Shown: positions 8,117 through 16,959 of the stretch, one piece after another
How positions within the stretch are numbered: position 1 is the stretch's first letter
Layout of the letters: each line of letters opens with the position of its first letter
DNA from: an uncultured Aquimarina sp.
GTDB lineage: Bacteria > Bacteroidota > Bacteroidia > Flavobacteriales > Flavobacteriaceae
Direction: 5' to 3'
Length of the DNA stretch: 64,000 nt
NCBI GenBank assembly: GCA_947492105.1
Contig: CANLMN010000015.1
Coordinates: forward strand, 1 to 64,000
Notes under the pieces: generated by a model
What the model saw: the letters and a program-made list of their open reading frames with translations, nothing else
What the model was told of the DNA's origin: nothing
Database searches by the model: none
Made by a program: the position numbers and the translations under genes

Positions 8117-9466
8117 CTAAAAACCTAATATCATTTTGGCTATAAAGAAGAATAAGAAAATCCCAAAAATATCATTACTCGTCGTAATGAACGGTCCGGT
8201 TGCAATTGCAGGATCTATTCCTCTTTTATCCAAAATAATAGGAACAAAAGTTCCTATCAAGGCAGCAATAATGATCACTCCCAACATAGAAATTGCGACA
8301 GTGAGACTAAATAGTGGATCCATAGCCGTAACATATCCAAATAACATCACCAATAATCCCAAAACTACCCCACTGATCAAACTAAGACTAATCTCTTTGA
8401 GCAAACGATTAAACAAACTACCCTTGACATTGTCATTGGCCAAACCTTGTACTATAATTGCAGAGGATTGTACACCTACGTTTCCTGCCATTGCCGCAAT
8501 AAGAGGTGTAAAGAAAAATAGTTCTTTGTATTTCTGCAATGCGACCTCAAAATTTTCCATAATAAAAACACTTCCCAACCCACCAATGAGTCCCAAAATT
8601 AACCAAGGGAGTCTGGCACGTGTAAGTTCAAAAATCGTGTCGTCTGCCTCTACTTCTTGAGTGATACCTGCTGCCATTTGATAATCTTTCTCGGCTTCAT
8701 CTTTGATAAAATCAACAATATCATCAATCGTAATACGACCGACTAATTGGTGTTTTTCATCTACAACTGGGATCGCCTCTAGATCATATTTCTGCATGAT
8801 TCTTGCTACCTCCTCTGCCTCCGTATCTACAGAAACCCAGTCTACTTTTGGGATATAGATATCTCTAATTTTTGCTTTGGTATCAGCTACTAATAAATCT
8901 TTGAGAGAGAGACGCCCTATTAATCGATCCGCTTTGTCTACTACATAAATCGAATGAACGCGAGTCACATTTTTGGCTTGGCTACGCATATTACGGACAC
9001 ATCCTGTGACAGACCAAGTTTCTTTGACCTTGACTAATTCTTTGGCCATAAGCCCACCAGCAGTATCCTCATCATAACTAAGAAGCTCTACAATGTGCTC
9101 TACATGACTCTCATCTTCTATTTTGGAAATAACAGCCTCTTGGCGGTCTTCTGGCAATTCTGCAATAACATCTGCCGCATCATCGGTATCCATTTCTTCT
9201 AACTCCTCAGCAATTTCTTTGGGAGAAAGATTTTTGAGAATACTGTCCCGCATATCTTCTTCGAGCTCCATGAGTGAGTCCGAAGTTTTTTCGCTATCTA
9301 ATAATTTTATCAAATAGGTAGACTGTTCTAGTTTGAGTTCCTCCAAGATCTCGGCAATATCTGCATAATGCAAATCGTTGAGAACAGTTTTGAGCTGTTG
9401 ATCCTGCCCTTTTTTAATAAACTGAGAGATATTTTGAATGAGTTCTTTTGTAATTTCAAACTTCAT
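8117..9466 (-). CDS. mgtE: Magnesium transporter MgtE
   Basis: Inner-membrane Mg2+ channel that closes when cytosolic Mg2+ is high. The 449-residue protein has the three family modules: an N-terminal superhelical acidic domain (about 1-125, with EELKLEQ, DTDDAADVIAELPE), a tandem CBS pair (about 130-250, with SIYVVDKADRLIG and DLEAIPVVDEKHQLVGRITIDDIVDFI), and five membrane segments (about 280-449) containing AAMAGNVGVQSSAIIVQG and the C-terminal FITTSNDIFGIFLFF. The Asn-Asp pair in that last segment fits the conserved pore-lining region. It sits downstream of rsmA on the same strand but with a 419-bp gap and its own TATATTTG box, so it is probably transcribed separately. Confidence 0.95.
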   Translation of the reverse strand: MKFEITKELIQNISQFIKKGQDQQLKTVLNDLHYADIAEILEELKLEQSTYLIKLLDSEKTSDSLMELEEDMRDSILKNLSPKEIAEELEEMDTDDAADVIAELPEDRQEAVISKIEDESHVEHIVELLSYDEDTAGGLMAKELVKVKETWSVTGCVRNMRSQAKNVTRVHSIYVVDKADRLIGRLSLKDLLVADTKAKIRDIYIPKVDWVSVDTEAEEVARIMQKYDLEAIPVVDEKHQLVGRITIDDIVDFIKDEAEKDYQMAAGITQEVEADDTIFELTRARLPWLILGLIGGLGSVFIMENFEVALQKYKELFFFTPLIAAMAGNVGVQSSAIIVQGLANDNVKGSLFNRLLKEISLSLISGVVLGLLVMLFGYVTAMDPLFSLTVAISMLGVIIIAALIGTFVPIILDKRGIDPAIATGPFITTSNDIFGIFLFFFIAKMILGF

Positions 9467-9505
9467 ACACAGGCAGTTTTTATTAGTATTCGCTTATCAG
9501 CGGTA

Positions 9506-9513
9506 CAAATATA
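9506..9513 (-). promoter_or_regulatory. Possible -7 promoter box for mgtE
   Basis: Minus-strand TATATTTG matches TAnnTTTG and lies about 40 bases before the mgtE start. A clear -33 TTTG is not seen at the expected distance. Confidence 0.4.
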
Positions 9514-9770
9514 GGGTTTCATACTTATGATTTTAGGATTTCGTTTGATTAACCAAAATTTCTTGTACCGATTACACAATCATAGAGGGTCGATTGTAGG
9601 CCATATGCTGATTTATCTCCTGAATTGATGCGCTTTAGCTTTCTTCATTAATTTTATAAAAAATCACAAAAAAAATACGATTACAGCACTAAACGAGTAC
9701 CTAAATTTCGAACTCCTGATTTTTCTCTAATCTCCTGAAAACAATTTCTTGTTTTTGTTCTTTTGGTTTT

Positions 9771-9828
9771 ACACCAAATTAGATTTATAGCATACTAATT
9801 ACGAATTTATATATCTAAATTGAATTAT
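9771..9828 (+). repeat. Element B remnant, ends joined
   Basis: Starts like element B (ACCAAATTAG) and ends like it (ACGAATTTATATATCTAAAT), with the middle missing. It lies in the mgtE-rsmA gap (9467-9885), the rest of which shows no gene or clear signal beyond the mgtE promoter box. Confidence 0.5.
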
Positions 9829-9885
9829 ATAAAAAAGATAACATGTTTATTACTACTAATCTCTAAATGCAATACCAAATCGGTA

Positions 9886-10767
9886 TTATTCGAGCATATT
9901 TGTCAATGCGATAAACTGAGCCACACTAAGCTGCTCTGGTCGCTGAGAAAATAGTTCTTGATTTCTGATCGTATCATCCAAATCAAAAACTTTGAGGCTA
10001 TTACGTAATGTTTTACGTCGTTGTCCAAAGGCAGTTTTTACTACTTTGAAAAGTAGCTTAACATCACAATCCAATACGATAGTATCCTTGCGTATCAACC
10101 TCAGCACACCACTCTGTACTTTTGGTGGTGGATCAAATACTTCTGGCTCTACTGTAAATAAATATTCTGCATCATAAAACGCTTGTGTCAAAACAGAAAG
10201 AATACCATAGGCTTTGCTCCCTTCTGGCTCGCATATACGTTGAGCCACTTCTTTTTGAAACATTCCTGTAAACTCAGGAATACGATCTCGATGCTCTATC
10301 ATCTTGAAGACGATTTGTGTAGAAATATTATAGGGAAAATTACCTGTGATTGCAAACTGCTTGTTTGGAAACAAGGTATCCAGATCAAATTTGAGAAAAT
10401 CCGCTTCTAAAATATCAAATTTGGCTTTGGATTTTAGGATTTCTGGATGCTCCAAGGCAAAATTCTGCTGTAAATACTCAATAGATTCTGTATCTAGATC
10501 CATAGCGACCAAATGAAGCTTATGAAGCAAAATATACTTTGTCAACACCCCCATCCCAGGACCTATCTCTATGACATGGTCATAGTTTGAATGTGTTAAG
10601 GTATCTGCAATTTTTTTGGCAATCTCCTCGTCTTTGAGAAAATGTTGCCCTAAATGTTTTTTGGCACGGACGGCATGATCCGAAGAAGTGTTTTTGGATT
10701 GGGAATTTTTGGAAAATTCTTTATATTTTTTTTTCTTTTTTTTATCCGACGAATAATCCTTTTTCAT
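9886..10767 (-). CDS. rsmA: 16S rRNA dimethyladenosine transferase
   Basis: Dimethylates two adjacent adenosines in the 3' terminal helix of 16S rRNA (A1518/A1519 in Escherichia coli numbering) with S-adenosylmethionine, a late 30S assembly step. Visible motifs are KKHLGQHFL (36-44), the SAM-binding [10 protein letters not shown] (67-76) and the catalytic NFPYNIS. The core starts at about residue 33. Ahead of it is a polar, Lys/Ser-rich extension of 32 residues with no internal start codon, so it appears to be translated. Flavobacterial homologues normally begin near the KKHLGQHFL motif; the extension is unusual and could add RNA contacts. Function call is secure. Confidence 0.95.
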   Translation of the reverse strand: MKKDYSSDKKKKKKYKEFSKNSQSKNTSSDHAVRAKKHLGQHFLKDEEIAKKIADTLTHSNYDHVIEIGPGMGVLTKYILLHKLHLVAMDLDTESIEYLQQNFALEHPEILKSKAKFDILEADFLKFDLDTLFPNKQFAITGNFPYNISTQIVFKMIEHRDRIPEFTGMFQKEVAQRICEPEGSKAYGILSVLTQAFYDAEYLFTVEPEVFDPPPKVQSGVLRLIRKDTIVLDCDVKLLFKVVKTAFGQRRKTLRNSLKVFDLDDTIRNQELFSQRPEQLSVAQFIALTNMLE

Positions 10768-10882
10768 AATGCCTCCTTTTTTTTGGCCAAGATACTTTTT
10801 TATAAGAGATTTTTATGCCAAAACCCTTATGAAAGTTATTTGCCTATGTTTGATATCTACTTGCAAGGATTGCAAAAACATA

Positions 10883-12265
10883 TTACTCTGATACAAAAAT
10901 ATGGTAAGACCAATTTGATAGTTCCAAAACCTTCCCTTTTTCCAAAGGTTGTTTAACTCCTGTAAAATAATTAATAAAATCTCCAGTCATGCCGATATCA
11001 TAATACACTGGTTTTGGACTCAGGTTTCCTACAAATATCAATCGCTTTCCTTCTTTGGCACGTTCAAAAGCAAAAATATTGGGATTCTGTATATTAATTC
11101 TTTGGAAAGATGCTTTATTTTTTCCACTATGTAATCCAGGGTGATTATTTTTGAGTGTTCCTAACTTTTGCAAAAGCTCCCACATAACACCTTTGGTTTT
11201 GTTAATTGTATCTTTTTCAAAAAACCGTAAGCGCTTATCCATATCATACTCTTGTCCACTATATATCAAAGGCATACCTGGTAAGGTATAGGACAGAGCG
11301 GTCATAATTCCCGCAGCATCTCCCAAGCGCTCTTTTACCGTACCATTCCAAGAGTTTTCATCATGATTGGTCACGAAATTCATTAAAATATCATCTTCTT
11401 GATACAAAGAATCTATTTTTTTTATTCTTTTATCCAACGCTTTTACTGTTTTTTCTCCTTGTGCAATAGCATTTGTCACATGGTGTGTGTCCCAGCTATA
11501 CCCCATATCAAAAGCTTGATGTAACAGCTCTGGCTCCCACCCTTCTGCCAACATAAAAATGGGCTTTTCTTTTCTAAGTGTGGCACTAGTAGTCTCCCAA
11601 AAATCCGTAGGTACCATTCCTGCTACATCACATCTAAAACCGTCTATATTAGTTTTTTTGATCCAATATAACATATCCTGTTGCATTTGTTTACGCATCT
11701 CCGTATTTTCATAATTGAGATCTGCAACATCAGTCCAATCAGTCCCTACCGTATGAGTGATCTGCCCTAGACTGTCTTTGGTATAATATTCTGGATGTTC
11801 CTTGAGCCACACATGATCCCATCCTGTATGATTTGCAACCCAATCCAAAATAACAAACATACCATTGTCATGTGCACTACTTACCAGTCTACGAAAATCT
11901 ACTAAAGACCCAAATTCTGGGTTGATTTTTGTATAATCAGATACGGCATAATAACTCCCTAATGTCCCCTTGCTCTTTGTTGTCGAAATGGGATAAATGG
12001 GCATTAACCAAAGGATTTTTACTCCAAGTTCCTTTAGTTTTGGGATATCCTTTGTAAAAGCCTCAAAGGTTCCCTCTGGAGAATATTGTCGTATATTTGC
12101 TTCATAGATCACCGCATTTTCTATATCCGAGTCCTTAATGGCTTTTTGATTTCTAGCCATCTTTTCTTCGATTAATACTGTCAATGGATCTTTGCTTGTT
12201 TTTTTTTCTTGATTACAGCCCAAAAAACCAAAAATGGCTACTATTATAAGTCCTATTCTACTCAT
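10883..12265 (-). CDS. GH13 alpha-amylase family lipoprotein
   Basis: Acts on alpha-1,4-glucans. The 460-residue protein has a lipobox (FLGC, Cys17), so it should be anchored in the envelope. The catalytic triad of GH13 is present: nucleophile Asp213 in GFRCDVAG, acid/base Glu241 in MLAEGWEP, and His301-Asp302 in VTNHDENSW; region I is DWVANHTGWDH. A short C-terminal beta domain follows. Its start overlaps the stop of the upstream GH13 gene by 4 bases (ATGA), indicating one operon and coupled translation. The exact GH13 subfamily and product (maltose, maltotriose or glucose) cannot be stated. It ends the minus-strand arm of the maltose locus. Confidence 0.9.
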   Translation of the reverse strand: MSRIGLIIVAIFGFLGCNQEKKTSKDPLTVLIEEKMARNQKAIKDSDIENAVIYEANIRQYSPEGTFEAFTKDIPKLKELGVKILWLMPIYPISTTKSKGTLGSYYAVSDYTKINPEFGSLVDFRRLVSSAHDNGMFVILDWVANHTGWDHVWLKEHPEYYTKDSLGQITHTVGTDWTDVADLNYENTEMRKQMQQDMLYWIKKTNIDGFRCDVAGMVPTDFWETTSATLRKEKPIFMLAEGWEPELLHQAFDMGYSWDTHHVTNAIAQGEKTVKALDKRIKKIDSLYQEDDILMNFVTNHDENSWNGTVKERLGDAAGIMTALSYTLPGMPLIYSGQEYDMDKRLRFFEKDTINKTKGVMWELLQKLGTLKNNHPGLHSGKNKASFQRINIQNPNIFAFERAKEGKRLIFVGNLSPKPVYYDIGMTGDFINYFTGVKQPLEKGKVLELSNWSYHIFVSE

Positions 12266-13965
12266 TGTTGCTCTTTGTTAATTTTTTCTAATAATACAAT
12301 ATCAAAAAGTGTGTTCAAAGTTACACTTCCATTAACTACAATAGTTTCTTGTCCAGAATATGCATCCATCACCTTGGCTCCATCTTCAAAAACAGTTGCT
12401 GTAGGGAGAATTTTCTTACCCAAGGGCAATCCTAAACCTATAACAACCTCATCACGATAATCTCCTTGCACAAAAGTCCTTTTGAAGGTATAAGGTTTTT
12501 CGGTTAGTTTTTGATGTATCCCTACACCAATGGCAGGGTGGTTAGCACGAAATTTTCCGAGTTTTTGCCAATGTTTAAGTATGGTCTGAACTTTTGGATT
12601 GATTTCATGGGCTTCCCAATTCATAAAAGAGCGTAGATGTGCATCTCCTACTGCCCCTTCCTGCATTAATATTCTTGCAGATTCATCTCCATAATAAACC
12701 TGTGATGTCCCCGGACTTAACAGGAGTTTTGTTGCTGATTCTATGGCTTTTTCTCGCATTTGATCAAAAGGACTTCCATCATCATGAGAACTGATATAAT
12801 TGAGTACTCCATACCCTTTGACAGGTCCGTTAATCAAATTTGAATACTTGGTAAACAAGGAATCATAGGACTTTTGTGCATCATATTTAAAATCAAAATT
12901 GATCATCCCATCAAATCCATTCTCAAAATAATCTACTTTTTTGTCTCCAAAATCAAAAGCTCTAGGACTACTCACCGTATAATTATATACTTCTCCAATC
13001 AAATGAAAATCATTTGCATCTAGCACCTCATCTGGATGCTCTTTTTTCCATGTTTTGAACGCATAATTACATGCTTTTTCAAAATCTTTCCACACCCCTT
13101 CTTCGATATGTTTTACGGTATCACAACGATACCCATCAATCCCAAATTCCTGAACATAATCCGCAAGCCACTTGATGATGTAATATCTCGGTGCTCTAGG
13201 GTATCCAGTTCTCTCAAAAAATGCATCCAACTCTTTTATTTCTTGCTCATAACGTCCTTCTCTTTTCCATTTATCTACCAAGTGCTTGGGTAATGCTACT
13301 GCGCCATTGCTTTCGGTTTTTATATCAGGTAAGTTCTTGACCAAGGTGCATGTTATCGTTCCTTTATAACTATCAAATGTACATTTTGGATTTTTGCGAA
13401 CCCACGCTTGGGGCCATATGGGATCTTTGGTTGTTACGGGACCTGTGTGATTAATAACAGCATCCAATACAACTCTTATTCCTTTTTTATGTGCTGCCCT
13501 TACCAAAGCAGTCAACTCCTCTTTTGTGCCAACATTTGGGTCTAATTGTGTCCAATCCTTGGTCCAATATCCATGAAAACCATAGGTAAGCCCCGAACCC
13601 TCATTAACATCTCCATGTATCTGTTCTACCACTGGGGTCATCCATATCGCATTGATTCCTAAATCTGTAAAATATCCTTCTTGGATTTTTTGTATGACCC
13701 CTTTGAGATCTCCACCCTGATATCCTCTAAGAACTGCTGCTTTTTTGGTTCTATCAAAATGAATATCATTAGTTGTATCACCATTATAAAAACGATCCGT
13801 CATCATGAAATAGAGGTTAGCTCCCGCCCAGATAAATGGTGTTTTGTATTGTTTTTCTATAATTTCTGATACTATTTCATCTGTAATCCCTACTTTTTGT
13901 TGCTTTTCCTTACAAGAAAAAAATACTATGAGTAGGATAAAAATTAGTGGTATTCGTGTTTTCAT
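12262..13965 (-). CDS. GH13 alpha-amylase family lipoprotein
   Basis: A second, different GH13 enzyme, 567 residues, with lipobox FFSC (Cys18). Triad: Asp282 in GYRCDTVKH, Glu325 in LIGEVYNY, His394-Asp395 in ISSHDDG; region I is DAVINHTGPVT. Between regions I and II there is an insertion (about 185-260) with a Cys pair (PKCTF and ITCTL) and a charged helix. The N-terminal part (MMTDRFYNGDTTND) resembles secreted cyclomaltodextrinase/neopullulanase-like amylases. It overlaps the following GH13 gene by 4 bases. About 510 bp with an A and a B element separate it from the GH31 gene, so it may have a separate promoter. Likely periplasm-facing maltodextrin cleavage. Confidence 0.9.
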   Translation of the reverse strand: MKTRIPLIFILLIVFFSCKEKQQKVGITDEIVSEIIEKQYKTPFIWAGANLYFMMTDRFYNGDTTNDIHFDRTKKAAVLRGYQGGDLKGVIQKIQEGYFTDLGINAIWMTPVVEQIHGDVNEGSGLTYGFHGYWTKDWTQLDPNVGTKEELTALVRAAHKKGIRVVLDAVINHTGPVTTKDPIWPQAWVRKNPKCTFDSYKGTITCTLVKNLPDIKTESNGAVALPKHLVDKWKREGRYEQEIKELDAFFERTGYPRAPRYYIIKWLADYVQEFGIDGYRCDTVKHIEEGVWKDFEKACNYAFKTWKKEHPDEVLDANDFHLIGEVYNYTVSSPRAFDFGDKKVDYFENGFDGMINFDFKYDAQKSYDSLFTKYSNLINGPVKGYGVLNYISSHDDGSPFDQMREKAIESATKLLLSPGTSQVYYGDESARILMQEGAVGDAHLRSFMNWEAHEINPKVQTILKHWQKLGKFRANHPAIGVGIHQKLTEKPYTFKRTFVQGDYRDEVVIGLGLPLGKKILPTATVFEDGAKVMDAYSGQETIVVNGSVTLNTLFDIVLLEKINKEQQ

Positions 13966-14021
13966 ATTTTTGATGTTTTTATTCCTTTTTAAATCAGAAA
14001 ATTACAACAGCCATTTGACCT

Positions 14022-14188
14022 TATCTAAGTAAAGTGTAATAATTGGGTCAAAACAATTTGAACTGTTTCTTTTTGCTAGCCTTGGCTATAAAGCTAAAAT
14101 ATAGGCAATGGTTATGGTTTCAATTTTCTAGAAAAAATTAGTACAAAAGAAGCGAATCATAAGCCCGTAATTCTTTTTGAAAAAGTAT
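14022..14188 (-). repeat. Intergenic element A, strongly diverged copy
   Basis: Recognisable blocks in reverse orientation: AATTGGGTCAAAAC, TTTTGCTAG, GGTTTCAATTTTCTAG and CAAAAGAAGCGAATCATAAG. Ends are worn. With the B copy below it accounts for most of the gap 13966-14478. Confidence 0.6.
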
Positions 14189-14295
14189 CAATTTCTATCT
14201 ATTTCTTGTTGCTATTAGTTATCTAGGCATTTTCGTTTTATTATATCTCATCTACAAGCTAATTTTATCGCCCTTATACACACTTCTTATATCAA

Positions 14296-14431
14296 TTTTA
14301 GGTATATAAATTCGTATTAATGACACTGCTATTTTTTTATGTAAAAACACCGTGTTACTATTGCATAGCCTTAGCTATGGAATATATGAACTAGGCAATG
14401 TGAGACATGATATAGCTAATTTGGTATTATA
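14296..14431 (-). repeat. Intergenic element B, copy with internal deletion
   Basis: Runs from TTTTAGGTATATAAATTCG through the core GCATAGCCTTAGCTATGG to ATAGCTAATTTGGTAT. It lacks the roughly 28-bp AGATGGAAAAAGAACAAGG block present in the copy at 19372-19531. Confidence 0.8.
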
Positions 14432-14478
14432 GCTACCAAAAAGTAGTTTCTCTCCATATACGACCGCCTTAATCTTTG

Positions 14479-16866
14479 TCAAAAAATAAGCTTGATTGTT
14501 ATTTTTGTTTGCTTAGCCTTCCAAGATACAGGGATCGTTAGCGTTTTTTTTGATTTATCCCATGTACCTATCGTATTCTGTCCAGCTACTTTTACTCTGG
14601 ACGGCTTTTTTTGACTATTATGAATAACTAAGTTGATCTTTTTATGTGTCATTTGAAAATGCTCTCCCACTTCTTTTGAAAGTATGATTGCTCTACCCCA
14701 TTTCTTTTTTTCGGTATCAAAACTGAGTAGTTCATACAGTCCTTTTTCATAGGCCTCTGGAGTGTGTCCATCATCATTGTACAAATCACTCTGACTCTTG
14801 CTTTTGGTATTTGTATTATAAAAATGTACATCAAATGTATCCAAATGATACTCCGCTGTAGTTTGTATTGTTTGTATCATAGGGATAAACGCATTGCCTT
14901 TTACAAATACAGGAATATGTTCTGAAACTACAGGAATGGTATGTGTTTTTCCGCCTTCATATACTTTGTCGTTGTAGAAATCTATCCATTTATTCCCTTT
15001 TGGAAAATAAATTTCTTTTTCCGTGACCCCTGCTTTTATTATTGGAACAACCAAAAAGTTATTCCCCCATAGATATGCTTCAGAGTTTTCAAAAACCATT
15101 GCATTATCCGATTCTACAAAGAGCAATGGTCGCATGAGTGGTACTCCTTTGGTATGATTTTCAAAAGCTAAAGTATAGTTGTATGGTAATAATTGATAGC
15201 GCAGTTCAATTGCCCGTTTTGCCAACTCTTTGGTGCTATCATCATGAAAAATAGGCTCTGGTGCAATGTGTTCTTGTCCATGTGGTCTGAAAATTGGTTG
15301 GAACACTCCATACTGTAGCCATCGCGTATATAGTTCGGAATCAAAAACCTCGCCACCAGCAAAACCACCCAAATCAGAATGCATATACCCTAGCCCCTGC
15401 ATCCCCATTTGCAAAGAAATTTCGGGTTGTACAGCTAATCCTCCCCAACTACGATTCACATCTCCTGACCAAGGGATCATTCCAAATCGCTGCGATCCAG
15501 CCGCACCTGCACGCATCAAAATGAAGGGTCGTTGTGTAGGAAAATCCTTTTGATAACCGTCTTGCAATAGTTTTGCCCAATGATGTCCATAAATATTATG
15601 AACCTCATTAGCACTAGCCCTGCCATGATACATATCCACTGGATGTACCTCGGGTTCTCCCAAATCTCCCCACCATCCAGCAATGCCCATATCGGTATAC
15701 TTTTTATAAATCTCCCAGAACCATTTTTTTCCTGTGGGTTCAAAAATATCAATCAAACCAGTATTTCCAAAATAGAATTCATATTGATACGGTTCTCCTG
15801 CTGGGGTTTTGGCCAAAATGTCTTTGGCAACAACTTCTTCCCATTTCTTGGAACTACTAAGTACAAAAGGTTCGGTCACCAAAACTGTTTTGATACCTTC
15901 GCTACGAAAGTCTTGGATCATCTTCTTAGGTGAAGGAAAAGAATCTTTCAAAAATTCCAAATTCCCCATGTGTCCTTTGATATCCTTTCCAAACCAATAT
16001 ATATCCAATATCACAGTATCTAAGGGAATACTATCTTTTCGGAATTTTGCTACTACGTCTTGTACTTCTCTCTGAGAATGGTATCCAAATCGACTGGCAA
16101 AATTGCCCAATACCCAACGTGGCGGCAAAGGCTGTTTTCCTGTCAAATCTGTATAACTATCTATGATAGAATTCCAATCCACACCAGCTATCACTTGATA
16201 GGTTTTGCGTCCAGAAATCGTTTCATATTGTAGGGTATTATCCCCCTTGCTATCCAAATCCAAAAAACCAATCGGTGCGTTGTCAAAATGTACCATATAT
16301 TTCTTTGAGGATGCAACTAGTGGCATCGTATAATTCAACAATTCAGAACGTTTTTCGTAGCCATAATGCGCTTTATTATACAATTCTAATCGATTCCCTC
16401 TACGATTCATTCCGAGTGCTCTAGCACCTCCACCATACAAAACCTCTGTAGTACCAAGATTGAATTCTAATATCTCTGTACTATCTGTCTTGACATAACC
16501 ACGTTTTTCTGATAACAAAACCTTGTTTTGGAACTTATATAGTAGCTTCAATGGTTTTTTGACAATAGCAACCTGAATTCCTTTTGTCCTATAAAATAGT
16601 GTATCCCTACCTTCTTGAAATCTTGCTCCGACTATGTTTTTTTGCGCTACTATGGCATGAGAATTGGGAATAAAAGTTTCTCCCGTTGGGATAAAACTAG
16701 TCTCAATAATGTGGTGACTATATGCTACAAAACGATAAGAACCATCGTTGGTCAACACCGTGAGGTAATCATCATGAAGGTCTGTACCAACATATAGTCG
16801 GTTTGGATTCTGTGCATGCACTACTGCGATAATTAACAGAAATATGATGGATATTTTATTTTTCAT
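14479..16866 (-). CDS. GH31 alpha-glucosidase
   Basis: Retaining glycosidase of family 31, probably releasing glucose from maltose or malto-oligosaccharides in the periplasm. I start it at the ATG at 16866, giving a signal peptide (MKNKISIIFLLIIAVVHAQ) and 795 residues; the longer frame would add ten non-signal residues. Order of modules: N-terminal beta-sandwich, the barrel with DIYWFG, the nucleophile Asp401 in GWWGDLGEPE and acid/base Asp469 in PWSGDVNRSW, then C-terminal beta domains. The GEPE form of the nucleophile motif differs from the DMNEP form of classical alpha-glucosidases, so other alpha-glycosides are possible; the locus argues for maltose. It lies 93 bp after the GH65 gene, likely in one transcript. 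Confidence 0.88.
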   Translation of the reverse strand: MKNKISIIFLLIIAVVHAQNPNRLYVGTDLHDDYLTVLTNDGSYRFVAYSHHIIETSFIPTGETFIPNSHAIVAQKNIVGARFQEGRDTLFYRTKGIQVAIVKKPLKLLYKFQNKVLLSEKRGYVKTDSTEILEFNLGTTEVLYGGGARALGMNRRGNRLELYNKAHYGYEKRSELLNYTMPLVASSKKYMVHFDNAPIGFLDLDSKGDNTLQYETISGRKTYQVIAGVDWNSIIDSYTDLTGKQPLPPRWVLGNFASRFGYHSQREVQDVVAKFRKDSIPLDTVILDIYWFGKDIKGHMGNLEFLKDSFPSPKKMIQDFRSEGIKTVLVTEPFVLSSSKKWEEVVAKDILAKTPAGEPYQYEFYFGNTGLIDIFEPTGKKWFWEIYKKYTDMGIAGWWGDLGEPEVHPVDMYHGRASANEVHNIYGHHWAKLLQDGYQKDFPTQRPFILMRAGAAGSQRFGMIPWSGDVNRSWGGLAVQPEISLQMGMQGLGYMHSDLGGFAGGEVFDSELYTRWLQYGVFQPIFRPHGQEHIAPEPIFHDDSTKELAKRAIELRYQLLPYNYTLAFENHTKGVPLMRPLLFVESDNAMVFENSEAYLWGNNFLVVPIIKAGVTEKEIYFPKGNKWIDFYNDKVYEGGKTHTIPVVSEHIPVFVKGNAFIPMIQTIQTTAEYHLDTFDVHFYNTNTKSKSQSDLYNDDGHTPEAYEKGLYELLSFDTEKKKWGRAIILSKEVGEHFQMTHKKINLVIHNSQKKPSRVKVAGQNTIGTWDKSKKTLTIPVSWKAKQTKITIKLIF

Positions 16867-16959
16867 GAGATGAACTGTATCAAAAAGTCTTTGCAAAATC
16901 TTTTTTTTAAAAAATACGCCTCCTCTCCCTATACATACCTAAAGAAAGGAGGGTACCTA

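Noticed and set aside
8136-8660. 174-codon plus-strand frame antisense to mgtE
   Set aside because: It mirrors the membrane half of MgtE, is Pro/Ile/Ser-rich, and no promoter or homologue pattern is visible; the MgtE frame is unambiguous.
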